DNA of 64,000 nt from Halochromatium salexigens (GCF_016653295.1 NZ_NHSF01000005.1:20370-84369), one strand, 5' to 3'. Counted from the first letter of the stretch, positions 50,595 through 59,530 are shown. Numbers and translations: made by a program. The notes: generated by a model from the letters alone, not told the origin.

Positions 50595-52144
50595 TGGTCG
50601 CCGCCCTCCTCGTCTTCGCCCTCGCCCTCGCCCTCGTCAGCGGAGGTGGCCGCAGTCGGCTCCGGCTCCGGCGCCTCGGGCTGAGGTGGCATCCACCCCA
50701 GGATCGGATTGCCCTGCGCGGTCTCATTCAGCCAGGCGTGCTGACCGCTCGCGGCCAGGATCGGGTCGATGAGTTCGGCCGCCTGCTCGCCGGCGACTGC
50801 GCGCGCTTGCGGCAGAAAGCGGCTGTAGAAGTTGCGCCCGACCAGGTACATCCCCTCCCACCAGGCGTGATTGGCGCTCATCATCGAGGCACCGTGGCGG
50901 GCGCGCGCGCCCTCGTCGTGCCAGAGTTCCCAGTAGGTGAATTCGAGCGGCTCGTCGAACGGCAGCGGGCTAAGCAGGCCATGCTCGTAGAGCGCGCGCA
51001 TGATCGCCTGCGCGGGCTCGCCGAATTTGCTGTTGTAGAGTTCGACGACGTTGTCGAACTGAGTCATGAAGCTCTCGGTGAAGGCCTTGCCGTGGCACTC
51101 CAGGCACACCAGGCTCATCACCCCGCGCCGGCGCTCGGGTGCGATCACGGCGCGCACCTTGGCGAGGCTGCCGTCGGTCTTCTCCAGCTCGCTGCCGCGC
51201 CGTGGCGGCGCCTCGTTGGCGGGCCGTTCGAGCTTGCTGCCGTCCTCGAACAGCACCAGGTACTGCTGGTGCGAGACCGGCTGATTGAGGTTCCAGGCAT
51301 TGCGCAAGCCGACATCGTGGGTGGCCGGGATCTTGCCAGCCGCACCCATGTGGCAGGTCGTGCAGGTGGGCGCGGCGGTGTAATCCTGACCGGCGATCCA
51401 GGTGTCGCCATCGAGGTTCATCTGATCGCGTTGCGCGGCATAGAGCATGCCGTGCTTGGAAGCCTCGAACACCTCCTTGTCCGGCGAGTCGGGGCCGGAG
51501 TGGCAGCGCACGCAGGCGCTCGGCTCGCGCGCCTGCGCCTTGGAGAAGGCGTGGCGCCCATGACAGGACGAGCAAGAGCCCTTGGAGCCGTCGGGGTTGA
51601 CCCGGCCGATGCCGGAGTTGGGCCAGGTCGCCGGGTCCAGGGTGCCGTCGCCCAGCACCTTGACCCGCGAGCCGTGACACTGATCGCAGCCCGCCACCTG
51701 CATCGCGCCGCCGGTCATCTGATGCGCTAGCGCCGGGATGCGGGTCTCGATCTTCGCATAGGCCTCGGCGTGCACCGAGCCGGCTTGCTCCTCGTATTCC
51801 TTGGTGTGGCAGCGCCCGCAGTCCTTGGGCGAGACGATGGTGGCGATGATCTCGCCCTCGTGTTCCATGGCATCGACATCCGCGGCCTCGGCCTGATGGC
51901 AATCCAGGCAATTGATTCCGGCCTCCCGATGGGCGCTCTCATGCCATTGGCGCACGAGCCCGGCCGATGATTTCTCATGGCAACTCACGCAGCGCTCGCC
52001 GGCCGGATTTCCCCAATGCTCGGCAGAGAGTTCGACCTTGGCCGCCTGCGCAGCGCCCGCTGCGAGCAGCACGCACACACCGGCCACCATCAGGTTCAAG
52101 GGGATCAGGATCAAGGGACGCGGACAGGATAACGACGCGATCAT
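50591..52144 (-). CDS. Octahaem HAO-like cytochrome c
   Basis: About 517 residues with a signal peptide (LMVAGVCVLLAAGAAQAA) and eight CxxCH motifs: CVSCH, CLDCH, CGRCH, CDQCH, CSSCH, CVRCH, CTTCH and CLECH. The HAO-family C-terminal helical part is recognised (WHDEGARARHGASMMSANHA, WWEGMYLVGRNFYSRFLPQA). The tail is Pro/Glu/Asp-rich and disordered. Haem count and the NapC partner favour the HAO/epsilon-HAO group; whether it oxidises hydroxylamine or reduces nitrite or another compound is not decided. I chose the ATG at 52144 for its GAGG; 52162 is possible. Confidence 0.82.
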   Translation of the reverse strand: MIASLSCPRPLILIPLNLMVAGVCVLLAAGAAQAAKVELSAEHWGNPAGERCVSCHEKSSAGLVRQWHESAHREAGINCLDCHQAEAADVDAMEHEGEIIATIVSPKDCGRCHTKEYEEQAGSVHAEAYAKIETRIPALAHQMTGGAMQVAGCDQCHGSRVKVLGDGTLDPATWPNSGIGRVNPDGSKGSCSSCHGRHAFSKAQAREPSACVRCHSGPDSPDKEVFEASKHGMLYAAQRDQMNLDGDTWIAGQDYTAAPTCTTCHMGAAGKIPATHDVGLRNAWNLNQPVSHQQYLVLFEDGSKLERPANEAPPRRGSELEKTDGSLAKVRAVIAPERRRGVMSLVCLECHGKAFTESFMTQFDNVVELYNSKFGEPAQAIMRALYEHGLLSPLPFDEPLEFTYWELWHDEGARARHGASMMSANHAWWEGMYLVGRNFYSRFLPQARAVAGEQAAELIDPILAASGQHAWLNETAQGNPILGWMPPQPEAPEPEPTAATSADEGEGEGEDEEGGDQ

Positions 52145-52203
52145 CAAGACAGGCCTCATCATGCGACAAGAGATAAAAAGCGGACCGAACGAGCTGATCA
52201 GAA

Positions 52204-52250
52204 AAATAAGCGAACACTTATTTGCTGAATCACTTATCTAGTGAATCACT
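52204..52250. promoter_or_regulatory. Dyads and direct repeat in the divergent cytochrome promoter region
   Basis: AAATAAG-CGAACA-CTTATTT (52204-52223) is a perfect 7-bp inverted repeat. TGAATCACT occurs at 52226-52234 and 52242-52250, a direct repeat of period 16, and the inner part also reads TCACT-TATCT-AGTGA. The sequence is AT-rich against a GC-rich background, between octahaem and pentahaem genes. It looks like a shared operator and promoter. Confidence 0.45.
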
Positions 52251-52403
52251 AATACAGCTCACTCCATCACCATTGACCGAGTCCTGATTACAGCAGCATC
52301 GAATACGAGCGGCAATACAGGGTATTGACCTTGGGCATGCTCGCAACCGATCATGCCGCCGCAGAATCGTCACAAAACCGACTTCCGAAGGAGGATGTCC
52401 CTG

Positions 52404-53705
52404 ATGCTGCGTTCCGTCTCTCTCCACGCCATGGCCACCAGCGCGCTGCTGCTGGCGAGCGCGCCTACCCTCGTCATCGCCGACGAAGAACCCATCCACC
52501 ATGTCTCCGCCGAGGTGTGCTCGAATTGCCACCAGGAGATCTATCGCCAGTGGAAGGGCTCGATGCACGCCCAGAGCACCGCGCTCGAGGATCCGATCCA
52601 TGGCACCTTCTACCAGATGGTCGCCGGCTCCCCGACCGAGGAAGGCGTGCTGCACAAGGCCTCGGGCAAGTACCCGATCTGCCTGCAGTGTCACGCCCCC
52701 AACGCCGCGCTCGATCAGCGCACCAAGCTCGACGCGAAGGTGGCCTATAGCGAAGGCGTCAACTGCGTCGCCTGTCACACCCTGAAGACCTACAAGGGCA
52801 TCGAAGGCGAGGACGGCAAGCTGCGCCTCGGCATCCAGGCCTATGAGCTGTCCGACAAACTGCAGGCGCCGCTCGGCATCAAGGACGGCCTCGCCCAGCT
52901 CGCGGCCGCCGGTGACGATCTTTTCGGTGGCGCCGGCCTCGGTGCGGATAGCTCGCAGAAGCCCAATCCTCATCGCGGCGAGCCGATCGTCTTCGACGGC
53001 CAGATCATTCCGGCCCTGCCGATGGAGGCCAATCCGCGCCTGGTCAAGAGTTCCGATGCCTGCATGGGCTGCCACGACCAGCGCGACAACCCGCATGGGG
53101 TACCGCTGTGCCAGACCGGCAACGAGTACCGGGATAGCCTCTCGAACGTCAACTGCCTGTCCTGTCACATGCCGGTCGCCGAGGGCATCGCCGATCACAG
53201 CATGGGCGGTGGGCACAGCCCGGCGATGCTCAAGCGCGCGGTGATCTTCGATGTCAACGCGGTTGCGAACGGCGACACCCTCGAGACCACCGTCTATCTG
53301 AAGAACCAGTTGCCGCACGCGATGCCGACCGGCGCGCCGTTCCGCAACCTGTTCATCAAACTCACCGCCTATGACGATCAGGGTGAGGTGATCTGGGAGA
53401 ATGCCGAGGGCCATCCGGCGCAGTCCGACCCGCAGGCCTATCTCTCCTACGCGCTCGCCGACGACGAGGGCATGCCGGCACCACCGCCCACGGCGACCGA
53501 ACCAGGCGAGGACACCCGCCTGCGTCCACACGAGGAACGCGAGCTGGTCTACGAGATCCCGGCCGAAGGCGTCGCCCTGGTGCGCGGCGAACTGTTCTAC
53601 AACCTGCTCTGGCCCGGACTCGTGAAGAAATTCGATCACCTGCCCACCGAGCTGACCGACCCGGTGATGATCGCCGAGTTCGAGCAGATGCTGAATGTCG
53701 AGTGA
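52404..53705 (+). CDS. Pentahaem cytochrome c554-like periplasmic protein
   Basis: 433 residues. Signal peptide TSALLLASAPTLVIADEE, then five CxxCH motifs: CSNCH, CLQCH, CVACH, CMGCH and CLSCH. The first haem block, CSNCHQEIYRQWKGSMHAQS, is typical of cytochrome c554-type proteins. The C-terminal 170 residues have no haem and look beta-rich. GGAGG at 52390 favours the ATG at 52404 over 52395. It is divergent from the octahaem/NapC pair and probably exchanges electrons with it; the reaction is unknown. Confidence 0.8.
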   Translation: MLRSVSLHAMATSALLLASAPTLVIADEEPIHHVSAEVCSNCHQEIYRQWKGSMHAQSTALEDPIHGTFYQMVAGSPTEEGVLHKASGKYPICLQCHAPNAALDQRTKLDAKVAYSEGVNCVACHTLKTYKGIEGEDGKLRLGIQAYELSDKLQAPLGIKDGLAQLAAAGDDLFGGAGLGADSSQKPNPHRGEPIVFDGQIIPALPMEANPRLVKSSDACMGCHDQRDNPHGVPLCQTGNEYRDSLSNVNCLSCHMPVAEGIADHSMGGGHSPAMLKRAVIFDVNAVANGDTLETTVYLKNQLPHAMPTGAPFRNLFIKLTAYDDQGEVIWENAEGHPAQSDPQAYLSYALADDEGMPAPPPTATEPGEDTRLRPHEERELVYEIPAEGVALVRGELFYNLLWPGLVKKFDHLPTELTDPVMIAEFEQMLNVE

Positions 53706-53710
53706 GCGTC

Positions 53711-53737
53711 AAACCGCACCTTCGGGTGCGGTTTTTT
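53711..53737. terminator. Strong intrinsic terminator
   Basis: CCGCACC-TTCG-GGTGCGG is followed by six Ts (53732-53737), with AAA on the other side. It ends the pentahaem gene. The T-run touches the stop codon of the convergent pilV-type gene, so it may serve both. Confidence 0.9.
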
Positions 53738-54197
53738 ATTCGGTCAGGCGGCCCTCGCAGCTGATCAGGCTTTGCAACACCACCTCATCCGGGCCGCTCT
53801 GCCCCCAATCACAGGGCTCATCGTCCTCGCGCGACCAGCAGACCTTGACCTCGAGGCCAAGCCACGCCGGCTGCGCGGCATCGGCGGGGTTTGGATCCGG
53901 AGCGGTCGATCGGCGCAGGATCTGATACTCGGACGTCGCACCCTGGTGCACCGCGCTGGTCTCGTCCTCGAGCGTGCAGGTGCCGCTCGCTACCTGAAAA
54001 CGGGCCAGAGCGACCTGGGTTTGCGCCAACTGCATCGCCTCTGCCTCGACCCGAGCGGGCGCGATCTCTTGCAATAAGCGCGCATTCAGACGCGCGAGGC
54101 CAAACGCGCCGACACTCAAGACCACCAGCGCGATCAAGGCCTCAATGAGGCCGAAGCCTCGCGCTGGGACGGATGGAGGCGCGGTCATCGATCTCAT
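53736..54197 (-). CDS. pilV: Type IV minor pilin, PilV-like
   Basis: 153 residues. The prepilin peptidase site is G|FGLIEALIALVVLSVGAFG after a short leader, with Glu5 of the mature protein in place. Four or more cysteines in the C-terminal half suggest disulfides. It is last in the leftward minor-pilin operon, 15 bases after the PilX-like gene. Minor pilins prime pilus assembly. Confidence 0.82.
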   Translation of the reverse strand: MRSMTAPPSVPARGFGLIEALIALVVLSVGAFGLARLNARLLQEIAPARVEAEAMQLAQTQVALARFQVASGTCTLEDETSAVHQGATSEYQILRRSTAPDPNPADAAQPAWLGLEVKVCWSREDDEPCDWGQSGPDEVVLQSLISCEGRLTE

Positions 54198-54212
54198 CGC
54201 ATCCGCGCGCCC

Positions 54213-55340
54213 TTATCGTGTCGACCAATCGCGCCAGGTGCCGGGCTTGGGGGCCGATGTGCCAATCCGGCCGCGAACGCCGTCCAGCACCTCCGAGTCG
54301 TATGTGACCAACGCCTCGATGGCCTCTGCTGCTTCTGTCGTCTCCCCAAGCGCGCCTTCGACGATCAAGGCACCGTGGATCTCGGGGCTGCCCACGAACT
54401 CGATCGAGCCTCTCACATAGACCACACCCCAGATGCGTGGCGCGCCGCCCAGCCAATCGCCATCGATCACCAGCACAATCGGCTGATCCCGGGAGCCGAG
54501 GGTTTGCTCAGCCGGCAGCACCGTATCGCCCTTGAGTACGATGGCCTCGGCGCGAGCGCCGCCATGCTCGGCGAGGATGGCGGCCTGGTCGGCAGCGATC
54601 ACCCGCTCCGCCAGGCGTGCTTCGTAGGCGGCGAGATCGGCCACGCCCATGTACTGGCGAAAGAACATCGCTGCGTCTGTAGCGGTGTCCTTGTGGATCA
54701 CCGCAGTGTCCTTGGCCGCGCTTCTCACCTCGTGACCGACCTTCGGCAGCGCCTGCGTGGCCTGCACGATCAGATGCCGCGCGATCTCGTCATCGCTCCA
54801 ACCGCAGGCGGCGATCAGCGGTGTGCGCAGATAGCGCGCCTCGGTCGCTTGCGGCGGGCTATCCGACGCTGAAGCGCCAGCGGTTGCTGATGAATCGTCC
54901 GTCTCAGACGATGTGCCCGGCTCCCCATCCAGCCGGTCGCAGGTGGGCGGACCCGGCGCATCGGGACAGTTGATCGAGCGCTGTGCGGCATCCTCGGGGT
55001 CGCAATAGGCGGCTCGGTAGGCACCGGTGACGCGATTCGCTAACGGCGTGATCTCATCGGCGACGCCGCCTTGGTCGCGATCGAGTCCGAGCAGCCGACC
55101 CGTATGCGCGTCCCGCGCGGCGAGCAACGCGAGGGCGTGCGCCATGCCGGCTTCGGCGGCGAGGAAGGCCTGTCGCGCGCGGTGCTGATTGGCCGCCATG
55201 CGCTGATCCATCTGCGTGGTGCGCGAGACGCCGATCGACAGGAGCGTGGCCAGGCTCAAGACCAAGACCGTCACCGCCAGCGTCGTCGCCCCGGTTTGGA
55301 GGTGTGGGAGGCGAACGCGGACGCATGGGATCATGACCAA
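54213..55340 (-). CDS. pilX: PilX-like minor pilus assembly protein
   Basis: 375 residues. The hydrophobic start, QTGATTLAVTVLVLSLATLL, and the AANQHRARQAFLAAEAGMAH that follows match the PilX N-terminal family. It has a long variable C-terminal region with cysteine pairs (CDPEDAAQRSINCPDAPGPP). It lies six bases after pilW. The central part is longer than usual and Ser/Thr/Ala-rich. Confidence 0.78.
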   Translation of the reverse strand: MVMIPCVRVRLPHLQTGATTLAVTVLVLSLATLLSIGVSRTTQMDQRMAANQHRARQAFLAAEAGMAHALALLAARDAHTGRLLGLDRDQGGVADEITPLANRVTGAYRAAYCDPEDAAQRSINCPDAPGPPTCDRLDGEPGTSSETDDSSATAGASASDSPPQATEARYLRTPLIAACGWSDDEIARHLIVQATQALPKVGHEVRSAAKDTAVIHKDTATDAAMFFRQYMGVADLAAYEARLAERVIAADQAAILAEHGGARAEAIVLKGDTVLPAEQTLGSRDQPIVLVIDGDWLGGAPRIWGVVYVRGSIEFVGSPEIHGALIVEGALGETTEAAEAIEALVTYDSEVLDGVRGRIGTSAPKPGTWRDWSTR

Positions 55341-55346
55341 CCCCGC

Positions 55347-56153
55347 TCAGTCCGAGGCCGTGATACTCACGACCCGATGATTGCGCACGAACACCGCTTG
55401 CGTCCGGCGCGCGTGGATCGTCGGATCCTGGGTCAGCGACCCTTCGAGGGTGATGTGGACCAGTCGGGTTTCGATCAGCTCAATCGGCAAGGCCGTGTCC
55501 GATGCCTCCGCGCTGGCCGCCTGATGGTCCGCCTTGGCGGCCTCATAGAGCGTAACCCCGGGCTGACAGCGCTGTCCCTCGGCGCTCGCGCCGGTGTCGC
55601 GACGACGACAGTGGTAGTCGATCGAGAACACCGGCTCTTCGCGCGCGATGCGCACGCTCGCCGGATCGGTCAACCCGTGCCATTGACCGCCGCTGTTGCA
55701 CGCTTTGAGATCGCCACCGCCTTGTCGCACCTTGAGGATGTGGTCATCGACCTTGAAGCCGAACAGTTCGTAGGAACCGCTGATCTTATCATCAGCGTCG
55801 TGTTTCCAAGACCCATCCTGGTTGGCGTCATAGGTGAAGACGAGACAGGCGCCATCTTCGAACAGCGCCAAGTCGGAGACACCATGCTTGGTGAACGCCG
55901 AGCCACCGAAACCGGCGCGCCGGATATCGGTGACCATCATGTCCATCGCCGCCCGCAGCTCGGCATTCAAGCGCGCCGCGCCCAGAATATCGGCGGCGTA
56001 GCGCAGATTGACTGTGTACAGGGTCAATGCAGAGAGCATGACGAGCAGACCCACCGTCAGCCCGATCATCAACTCGATCAGGGACAACCCCGTTTGCCGG
56101 CCCGGCCAGCACCGGAGGATGAGGATTCGCGACCGGCGCCGGCTCATCAGCAT
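55347..56153 (-). CDS. pilW: Type IV pilus minor pilin PilW-like
   Basis: 268 residues. The prepilin motif is QTG|LSLIELMIGLTVGLLVML. The body contains MVTDIRRAGFGGSAF, a typical PilW stretch, and several cysteines. The ATG at 56153 overlaps the fimT stop; a second ATG at 56147 is equally possible. The frame is open much further upstream but overlaps fimT. Confidence 0.85.
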   Translation of the reverse strand: MLMSRRRSRILILRCWPGRQTGLSLIELMIGLTVGLLVMLSALTLYTVNLRYAADILGAARLNAELRAAMDMMVTDIRRAGFGGSAFTKHGVSDLALFEDGACLVFTYDANQDGSWKHDADDKISGSYELFGFKVDDHILKVRQGGGDLKACNSGGQWHGLTDPASVRIAREEPVFSIDYHCRRRDTGASAEGQRCQPGVTLYEAAKADHQAASAEASDTALPIELIETRLVHITLEGSLTQDPTIHARRTQAVFVRNHRVVSITASD

Positions 56154-56749
56154 TCGGGCAGGCCCAGGAGATCGTCCGAGCACAGCTTCACCCGGCCAAG
56201 GGGGGCCACCTTGATGGTGATACTCGACGAATCCGCGCCGGTGAGCCTCAGGGTGCCGGCGCTCGAGCATTTGCCGAGCTTGCGCTCGAACCGATAAGAG
56301 GTGCGGTTCGAGGCCAGAGCGACACCCGGAAAGCCCTCGCTGGTGAGGCTGTGCACCTGCCGATCCGCCCCGCCGCCATACTGGCACGCCCCCACCACCG
56401 AGCAATCGCAGTCTCGGTCGTTGGCGATCGCCAGACACCAGCCGTCGCCGGCCGGCCCGGCCTCGCCCGTGCTGACCACGACGAAGAGATCGCGATACTG
56501 TTTGATCGCCTCCGAGCGCGCGAACTGCAGCAGTGAATAGACCGCCTCGGCGCTATTGCGCAACCGCGCCCGCTCCTGGCTGCCCTGAAAGGACGGGATG
56601 CCGATGGCCAGAAGGATCGCCAGCAGACTCATGGTGATGAGCAACTCGATCAGCGAGAGGCCCGCGCGTTCGCGACCCGTGCATCCAACGCCTCCAGCAC
56701 GACGGCGACGTCGCAGCCGGTTGCGTTGCCTGCCGCGCGTCACCAGCAT
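56147..56749 (-). CDS. fimT: Minor pilin FimT/GspH-like
   Basis: 200 residues. After an Arg-rich leader the prepilin motif reads RAG|LSLIELLITMSLLAILL. FQGSQERARLRNSAEAVYSL and FARSEAIKQYRDLFV are typical of the FimT/GspH pseudopilin family. The leader of about 30 residues is longer than usual. The ATG at 56749 overlaps the pilE stop (TGATG). Confidence 0.85.
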   Translation of the reverse strand: MLVTRGRQRNRLRRRRRAGGVGCTGRERAGLSLIELLITMSLLAILLAIGIPSFQGSQERARLRNSAEAVYSLLQFARSEAIKQYRDLFVVVSTGEAGPAGDGWCLAIANDRDCDCSVVGACQYGGGADRQVHSLTSEGFPGVALASNRTSYRFERKLGKCSSAGTLRLTGADSSSITIKVAPLGRVKLCSDDLLGLPEC

Positions 56750-57162
56750 CACCTCATCCAACAGTCGGCCGGTGTCTTCGCGTTGTTCTGATCCAGGGTC
56801 AGTCGTCGGCAATCGGTGTCCGCCGACTGCGCGCCTGTGGTCTTGGCTTCGGCCTCGAGGACATAGGAGGCGGTGTCGGCCTGGCGGATGCTGAATGCGT
56901 AGTCATCGGTGTCGGGCAGCACACAGTCGCCGTCGCTCAGGCAATCGGCATAGCTCGGATGCCGCAGGCGGTGGCGTTCGAGCGCCTGTTGCAGCTCGAG
57001 CAACCCGGTCTGGGCCTGCACACGCCGCGCGCTGATCACGTAGTCCTGATAGCTCGGGTAGGCCAGCACAGCGAGCACGCCGATGATGCTGAGCGCGATC
57101 ATCAGCTCGATCAGGGTGAAACCGGAGCGCGCACGGGCGATCCGCTGTCGATGCTCGATCAT
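56749..57162 (-). CDS. pilE: Type IV pilin-like protein PilE
   Basis: 137 residues. Prepilin site RSG|FTLIELMIALSIIGVLAVLA with Glu5, followed by AYPSYQDYVISARRVQAQ. A C-terminal cysteine pair closes the D-region (DTDCRRLTLDQNNAKTPADC). It is the first gene of the operon pilE-fimT-pilW-pilX-pilV. It is a minor pilin PilE rather than the major subunit, judged by context. Confidence 0.88.
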   Translation of the reverse strand: MIEHRQRIARARSGFTLIELMIALSIIGVLAVLAYPSYQDYVISARRVQAQTGLLELQQALERHRLRHPSYADCLSDGDCVLPDTDDYAFSIRQADTASYVLEAEAKTTGAQSADTDCRRLTLDQNNAKTPADCWMR

Positions 57163-57226
57163 ATCCGCACCCTCTGTCCTGCACGGTTGCCTTTAAGTTG
57201 GATGTCGCTGGCCTGCCTGGCGCCGT

Positions 57227-57913
57227 TCACACGTCACGCCGTCGCCGCCGCGCCAGCAGGCCCAGCGCGCCGAGGCCAAGCAGGGCCGCGGTGGCGGGTT
57301 CGGGGACGGCGTTGGTGGGCTGGTCGTCGGTGACGAGCGTGAAGTTGGGCGCGAAATATCCGGTGGTGTTGAAAAGGACGTCGCCCGTCGGGTTGCCGGC
57401 GCTGAGGGCGTAGCGTGGCGCGCCGTAGGTCAGGCCCGACTGGGGCGTCACGCTGCTGACGTTGACCGGAGCGGCCTCGGAAAATGCGATTTCGCCCTCC
57501 GCAATGGCGGTGTAACCGCCGGTCGGCAGCATCGTGTCGGTGATATCGATCTCCAGCCACTGTCCGCCCGGCGGCGTATCCCCCGTGAACACGTCGGTGG
57601 TCGCGCTGCTGAATGACGCCTGGATTCCGCTCAACGGCGTCGTGGTTCCGTCGTCGGGGTAGATCGACACCAGCACCGACCCCGGGTCCAGCCAGCCATC
57701 GGCGCCCTTGTCGTAAAGCAAGAGCGAATCAACTTCGACGGGGTTGGTGGCCGTAAAGCTGAACCCGAACGTGGACGTGCGATCAGCGACCGACACGACG
57801 GTGATTCCGCCCTCATAGTCGAAGGCGAGCGCGGCGTGGGCGGGGGCGACGGGTCCGAGGTTTACGGCGACAACGGACGTGAGGATGATCAGGGCCGAGA
57901 GGATACGAGTCAT
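57227..57913 (-). CDS. PEP-CTERM secreted protein 1
   Basis: 228 residues. Signal peptide MTRILSALIILTSVVAVNLG with AHA cleavage, a beta-rich body (FGFSFTATNPVEVDSLLLYD onward) and a C-terminal VPEPATAALLGLGALGLLAR plus Arg-rich tail. The tail is the exosortase/PEP-CTERM sorting signal. AAAGGAG precedes the ATG. The body resembles extracellular beta-sandwich proteins; the role is unknown, possibly in surface matrix. Confidence 0.8.
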   Translation of the reverse strand: MTRILSALIILTSVVAVNLGPVAPAHAALAFDYEGGITVVSVADRTSTFGFSFTATNPVEVDSLLLYDKGADGWLDPGSVLVSIYPDDGTTTPLSGIQASFSSATTDVFTGDTPPGGQWLEIDITDTMLPTGGYTAIAEGEIAFSEAAPVNVSSVTPQSGLTYGAPRYALSAGNPTGDVLFNTTGYFAPNFTLVTDDQPTNAVPEPATAALLGLGALGLLARRRRRDV

Positions 57914-57973
57914 GGGAGTCTCCTTTTGTTTGCAGGCGATACTTCGTGACGGGCGCGCTGTGTCGACACCTGT

Positions 57974-58669
57974 TCAGGCCGTGACCCGGTCTCGTCGCCG
58001 CCGCGCCAGCAGGCCCAGCGCGCCGAGGCCAAGCAGGGCTGCGGTGGCGGGTTCAGGGACGGCGTTGGCAGGGGTGTCGGGGGCCGCACTGATCGTCAAA
58101 CTGGTGGGGGAGACATCTTCGCCGCCCTCTTGCCAGGAAAACCGGCCGTCCTCGTTGGTGACGGCGTACGTTCCGACCGGAAACAGATCGGATAACGAAC
58201 TCACCGTCGTGGGATCCACCCACGCAAGCGGAAGGATGACGTCGAACTGCATATCGGCGAGTGTGTTGCCATCGAACGTCAGGCCGATGTCGCTGTCTTC
58301 AGCTCCCACGCCCATGCTCAGATACGTCTGGCCGCCGCTGGAAAAGGCGAAGAGATAACCGAAGGGGTCCGAGGGCGTGCTGCTCGGGTAGGCGAATGCG
58401 CCGCCGAGTGTGGTGCTGGTGACGTTGGAGATGATCTGGGTTTGTCCGAGTTCTTCGGTGACGACTTCGACATACCCGGGGTTGCCGAACTCGATTAGGT
58501 CGTAGCCGGTGTCGCCGTTCTGGGCGTCGGTCACGGTGAGGGTGACCGCGAAGGGATCGTCATTGCTGTCGACGCCTGACCAATCGAACTGCAGCGGCGC
58601 AGCGAACACGGGGGTTGCGGTCAGGGCTGCGACAATGGTCAGGGGAACAAGGATCGCGAAGCGAAACAT
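57974..58669 (-). CDS. PEP-CTERM secreted protein 2
   Basis: 231 residues. It starts MFRFAILVPLTIVAALTATP, nearly the same as the protein at 61541, and ends with VPEPATAALLGLGALGLLAR and RRRDRVTA. The body is beta-rich and begins LQFDWSGVDSNDDPFAVTLT, with no cysteines. The gene plus its 5' flank belong to a duplicated unit (copy near 61541-62430). Its function is unknown. Confidence 0.8.
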   Translation of the reverse strand: MFRFAILVPLTIVAALTATPVFAAPLQFDWSGVDSNDDPFAVTLTVTDAQNGDTGYDLIEFGNPGYVEVVTEELGQTQIISNVTSTTLGGAFAYPSSTPSDPFGYLFAFSSGGQTYLSMGVGAEDSDIGLTFDGNTLADMQFDVILPLAWVDPTTVSSLSDLFPVGTYAVTNEDGRFSWQEGGEDVSPTSLTISAAPDTPANAVPEPATAALLGLGALGLLARRRRDRVTA

Positions 58670-58770
58670 GGTGATTGCCTTTCGTTCAGTAGGGGTAAGT
58701 CTCGGGGTGACGCGAGGAGCCCGAGGCTCGCTGGTTGGCCAGCCCCGGGACAGTTGATGCTGAACAGCGT

Positions 58771-59421
58771 TCAGCTGTGTCTCCAGCGCCGCCGCGCCCG
58801 CAGGTTCAGGCCCGCGAGGCCGAGGCCGACAAGGACCGCCGTGCCCGGCTCGGGCACCGTGACCGCGGCTTGGCCGGGGATACGGAAATTGTCGATGCCG
58901 GCGAAGCTGCCGGGGTCTTTCCTGAGGGCGAGAGAGCTGACCGGTGCATCGAAGACAACGCCGAAGAAGTTGACCGGATCCTGGACCGTGAGGGTTTGGT
59001 TGAACACACCGCTGGTGACGTCAAGGTTCACTTCGTTGCCGCCAGAGTTGTTGTAATCGAACCCGAAAGCGATGACAGGGCTGCTGAAGCTGACGGTGAA
59101 CCCTGCGGGATTGGCTACGAACAGATCGCCCAGGAGGAGAAAGTCTGAGCCGTCGACGGTGTTCGGGAGGCCGCCGTCGTTGGCCCAGATCGTGCCGATC
59201 TGGTTGGTGAGGCTATAGTCGCCACGATTGATCGGCAACGTCAGTTGGGTAAACCCGCCAAACGTCGTGCTGACGTCGTTGAAGTCGTCAAGGATGTCCG
59301 ATGGTGCCCCGAGAGCAGAGTCAAAGCTTGCGATGTCGGTGTATATCGTGGGGATCGCCATCACGGGCGCAGCCGTGAAGGCCGCTAGCAGGACGGGGAC
59401 GGAAAGGATTGTCGGATGCAT
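58771..59421 (-). CDS. PEP-CTERM secreted protein 3
   Basis: 216 residues. Signal peptide MHPTILSVPVLLAAFTAAPV, body with FGFDYNNSGGNEVNLDVTSG, a pattern seen in many PEP-CTERM beta-sandwich proteins, and tail VPEPGTAVLVGLGLAGLNLR ending RRWRHS. AGGGAG precedes the ATG. The C-terminal coding sequence and 3' flank match those of the gene at 62434. Confidence 0.8.
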   Translation of the reverse strand: MHPTILSVPVLLAAFTAAPVMAIPTIYTDIASFDSALGAPSDILDDFNDVSTTFGGFTQLTLPINRGDYSLTNQIGTIWANDGGLPNTVDGSDFLLLGDLFVANPAGFTVSFSSPVIAFGFDYNNSGGNEVNLDVTSGVFNQTLTVQDPVNFFGVVFDAPVSSLALRKDPGSFAGIDNFRIPGQAAVTVPEPGTAVLVGLGLAGLNLRARRRWRHS

Positions 59422-59469
59422 ACTCGTTCTCCCTAAAATATGGATAACGTGGGAACGTAAGTGCTGTGC

Positions 59470-59530
59470 TCAGGCCGCGAGGCGTCGCCGCCGTGCCAGC
59501 AGGCCCAGCGCGCCGAGGCCAAGCAGGGCC
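59470..59530 (-). pseudogene. Orphan PEP-CTERM tail
   Basis: The reverse strand encodes ALLGLGALGLLARRRRLAA and a TGA stop at 59470, the exact end of a PEP-CTERM signal. Going upstream, the sequence breaks directly into the 535-bp repeat at 59537 with no PEP motif or body. This is the 3' stump of a lost gene. Confidence 0.75.

Noticed and set aside
50591..52144. Octahaem tetrathionate or nitrite reductase instead of HAO-like
   Set aside because: Those families carry a CxxCK catalytic haem; all eight motifs here end in His, and the NapC pairing fits HAO better.
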